The notes under the pieces were generated by a model. That model had not been told where the DNA came from, did no database searches, and saw only the letters and a program-made list of their open reading frames with translations. From the NCBI GenBank assembly GCA_024275045.1, contig JAJRZX010000065.1, positions 1 to 33,121 of the forward strand: DNA of 33,121 nt. The letters run 5' to 3'. Both the position numbers and the translations under genes were made by a program. This DNA is from Deltaproteobacteria bacterium. GTDB taxonomy: Bacteria > Desulfobacterota > GWC2-55-46 > JADFVP01. The number at the start of each line of letters is the position of its first letter. The first letter of the stretch is position 1. This document shows positions 32,848-33,121 of the stretch, piece by piece.

Positions 32848-33121
32848 ATGTTAATCAGAAAAACCCTCTTGCTGCCGGCCATAACTCTCTTATTCGTACT
32901 GAATAGCGCCCTTGTAATGGCCGATTACCGCGAGATACCCCTTAACAAGGCTGATGAAAATCAGGCCGCATACGGCTACATAACCATAGAGCCAATTGGC
33001 TACATCCCATCGGAGAGACTTCTTCGCGTATACCTCAACTCCCTTGCTCCAAACACCATGTATGATGTATGGATAGTTGATATCGATACGGGCAAGAGAA
33101 CCCGCGCCGGGTTTGAGGGAG
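32848..33121 (+). CDS. secreted protein of unknown function, N-terminal part (cut by window edge)
   Basis: The frame is open from ATG at 32848 to the right edge, giving 91 complete codons. AGGAG lies 7 bases upstream. The product starts MLIRKTLLLPAITLLFVL, a signal peptide with likely cleavage after VMA (residue 25). The mature part (DYREIPLNKADENQAAYGYI ... LAPNTMYDVWIVD) looks like beta-sandwich material. The segment after LNSLAPNT resembles extracellular domains of varied proteins, but I cannot name a family. It is divergent from gnd. Confidence 0.75.
   Translation, partial: MLIRKTLLLPAITLLFVLNSALVMADYREIPLNKADENQAAYGYITIEPIGYIPSERLLRVYLNSLAPNTMYDVWIVDIDTGKRTRAGFEG

Noticed and set aside
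1-33121. CRISPR array, prophage, integron or tRNA-linked island
   Set aside because: I found no regularly spaced repeats, no phage structural or integrase genes and no tRNA-like sequence. Codon use and gene style look uniform across the window.

Overview
The window comes from a motile, Gram-negative-type bacterium of moderate GC content. Several proteins have cleavable signal peptides, and there is a full chemosensory operon, an HD-GYP c-di-GMP phosphodiesterase and an Rrf2 regulator of the Fe-S-cysteine type. The gene style suggests a Desulfobacterota- or Nitrospirota-like lineage. This is a judgement from gene content only: there is no rRNA, tRNA or other phylogenetic marker in the window.

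Layout. 1-2126: on the minus strand, a GT4 glycosyltransferase followed by the start of a GH15 glucoamylase/trehalase-like hydrolase that runs off the left edge. Next comes a non-coding stretch with REP-like palindromes and a possible small membrane protein. 2242-14718: a plus-strand chemotaxis operon in the order MCP, hybrid CheA, MCP, CheW, CheB, CheR, CheY, HDOD protein, CheX. Both receptors end in a hemerythrin domain, and their signalling halves are recent duplicates. 14781-17693 (minus, convergent): a PAS3-GAF2-HD-GYP protein. 18230-19258: an exported transglutaminase-like protein. 19347-23094: an ArsR-type regulator followed by a tight pstSCAB anion transporter operon. 23179-23655: an Rrf2 regulator with a clear promoter and operator. 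23793-23954: strong back-to-back terminators.

23975-32609 (minus) is a metabolic block. The upstream unit gnd-zwf-pgl is the oxidative pentose phosphate pathway. A terminator-like hairpin separates it from the downstream unit mscS, two-repeat hypothetical protein, treT, otsA-otsB fusion. Those four genes overlap each other by 4 to 16 bases and together look like an osmotic-stress module: a pressure-relief channel plus two independent routes to trehalose or a related glucoside. Glucose 6-phosphate is the branch point between the two units. The right edge holds the start of a secreted protein of unknown function.

Most interesting points: (1) the two hemerythrin-tailed receptors differ at one iron-ligand position, which is His in one and Gln in the other; (2) an unnamed protein made of two ~80-residue repeats is translationally coupled between a mechanosensitive channel and trehalose synthesis; (3) the GT20 synthase and the PstB-like ATPase deviate from their family motifs; (4) an 18-bp palindrome lies between arsR and pstS, and a 25-bp interrupted palindrome overlaps the Rrf2 promoter.
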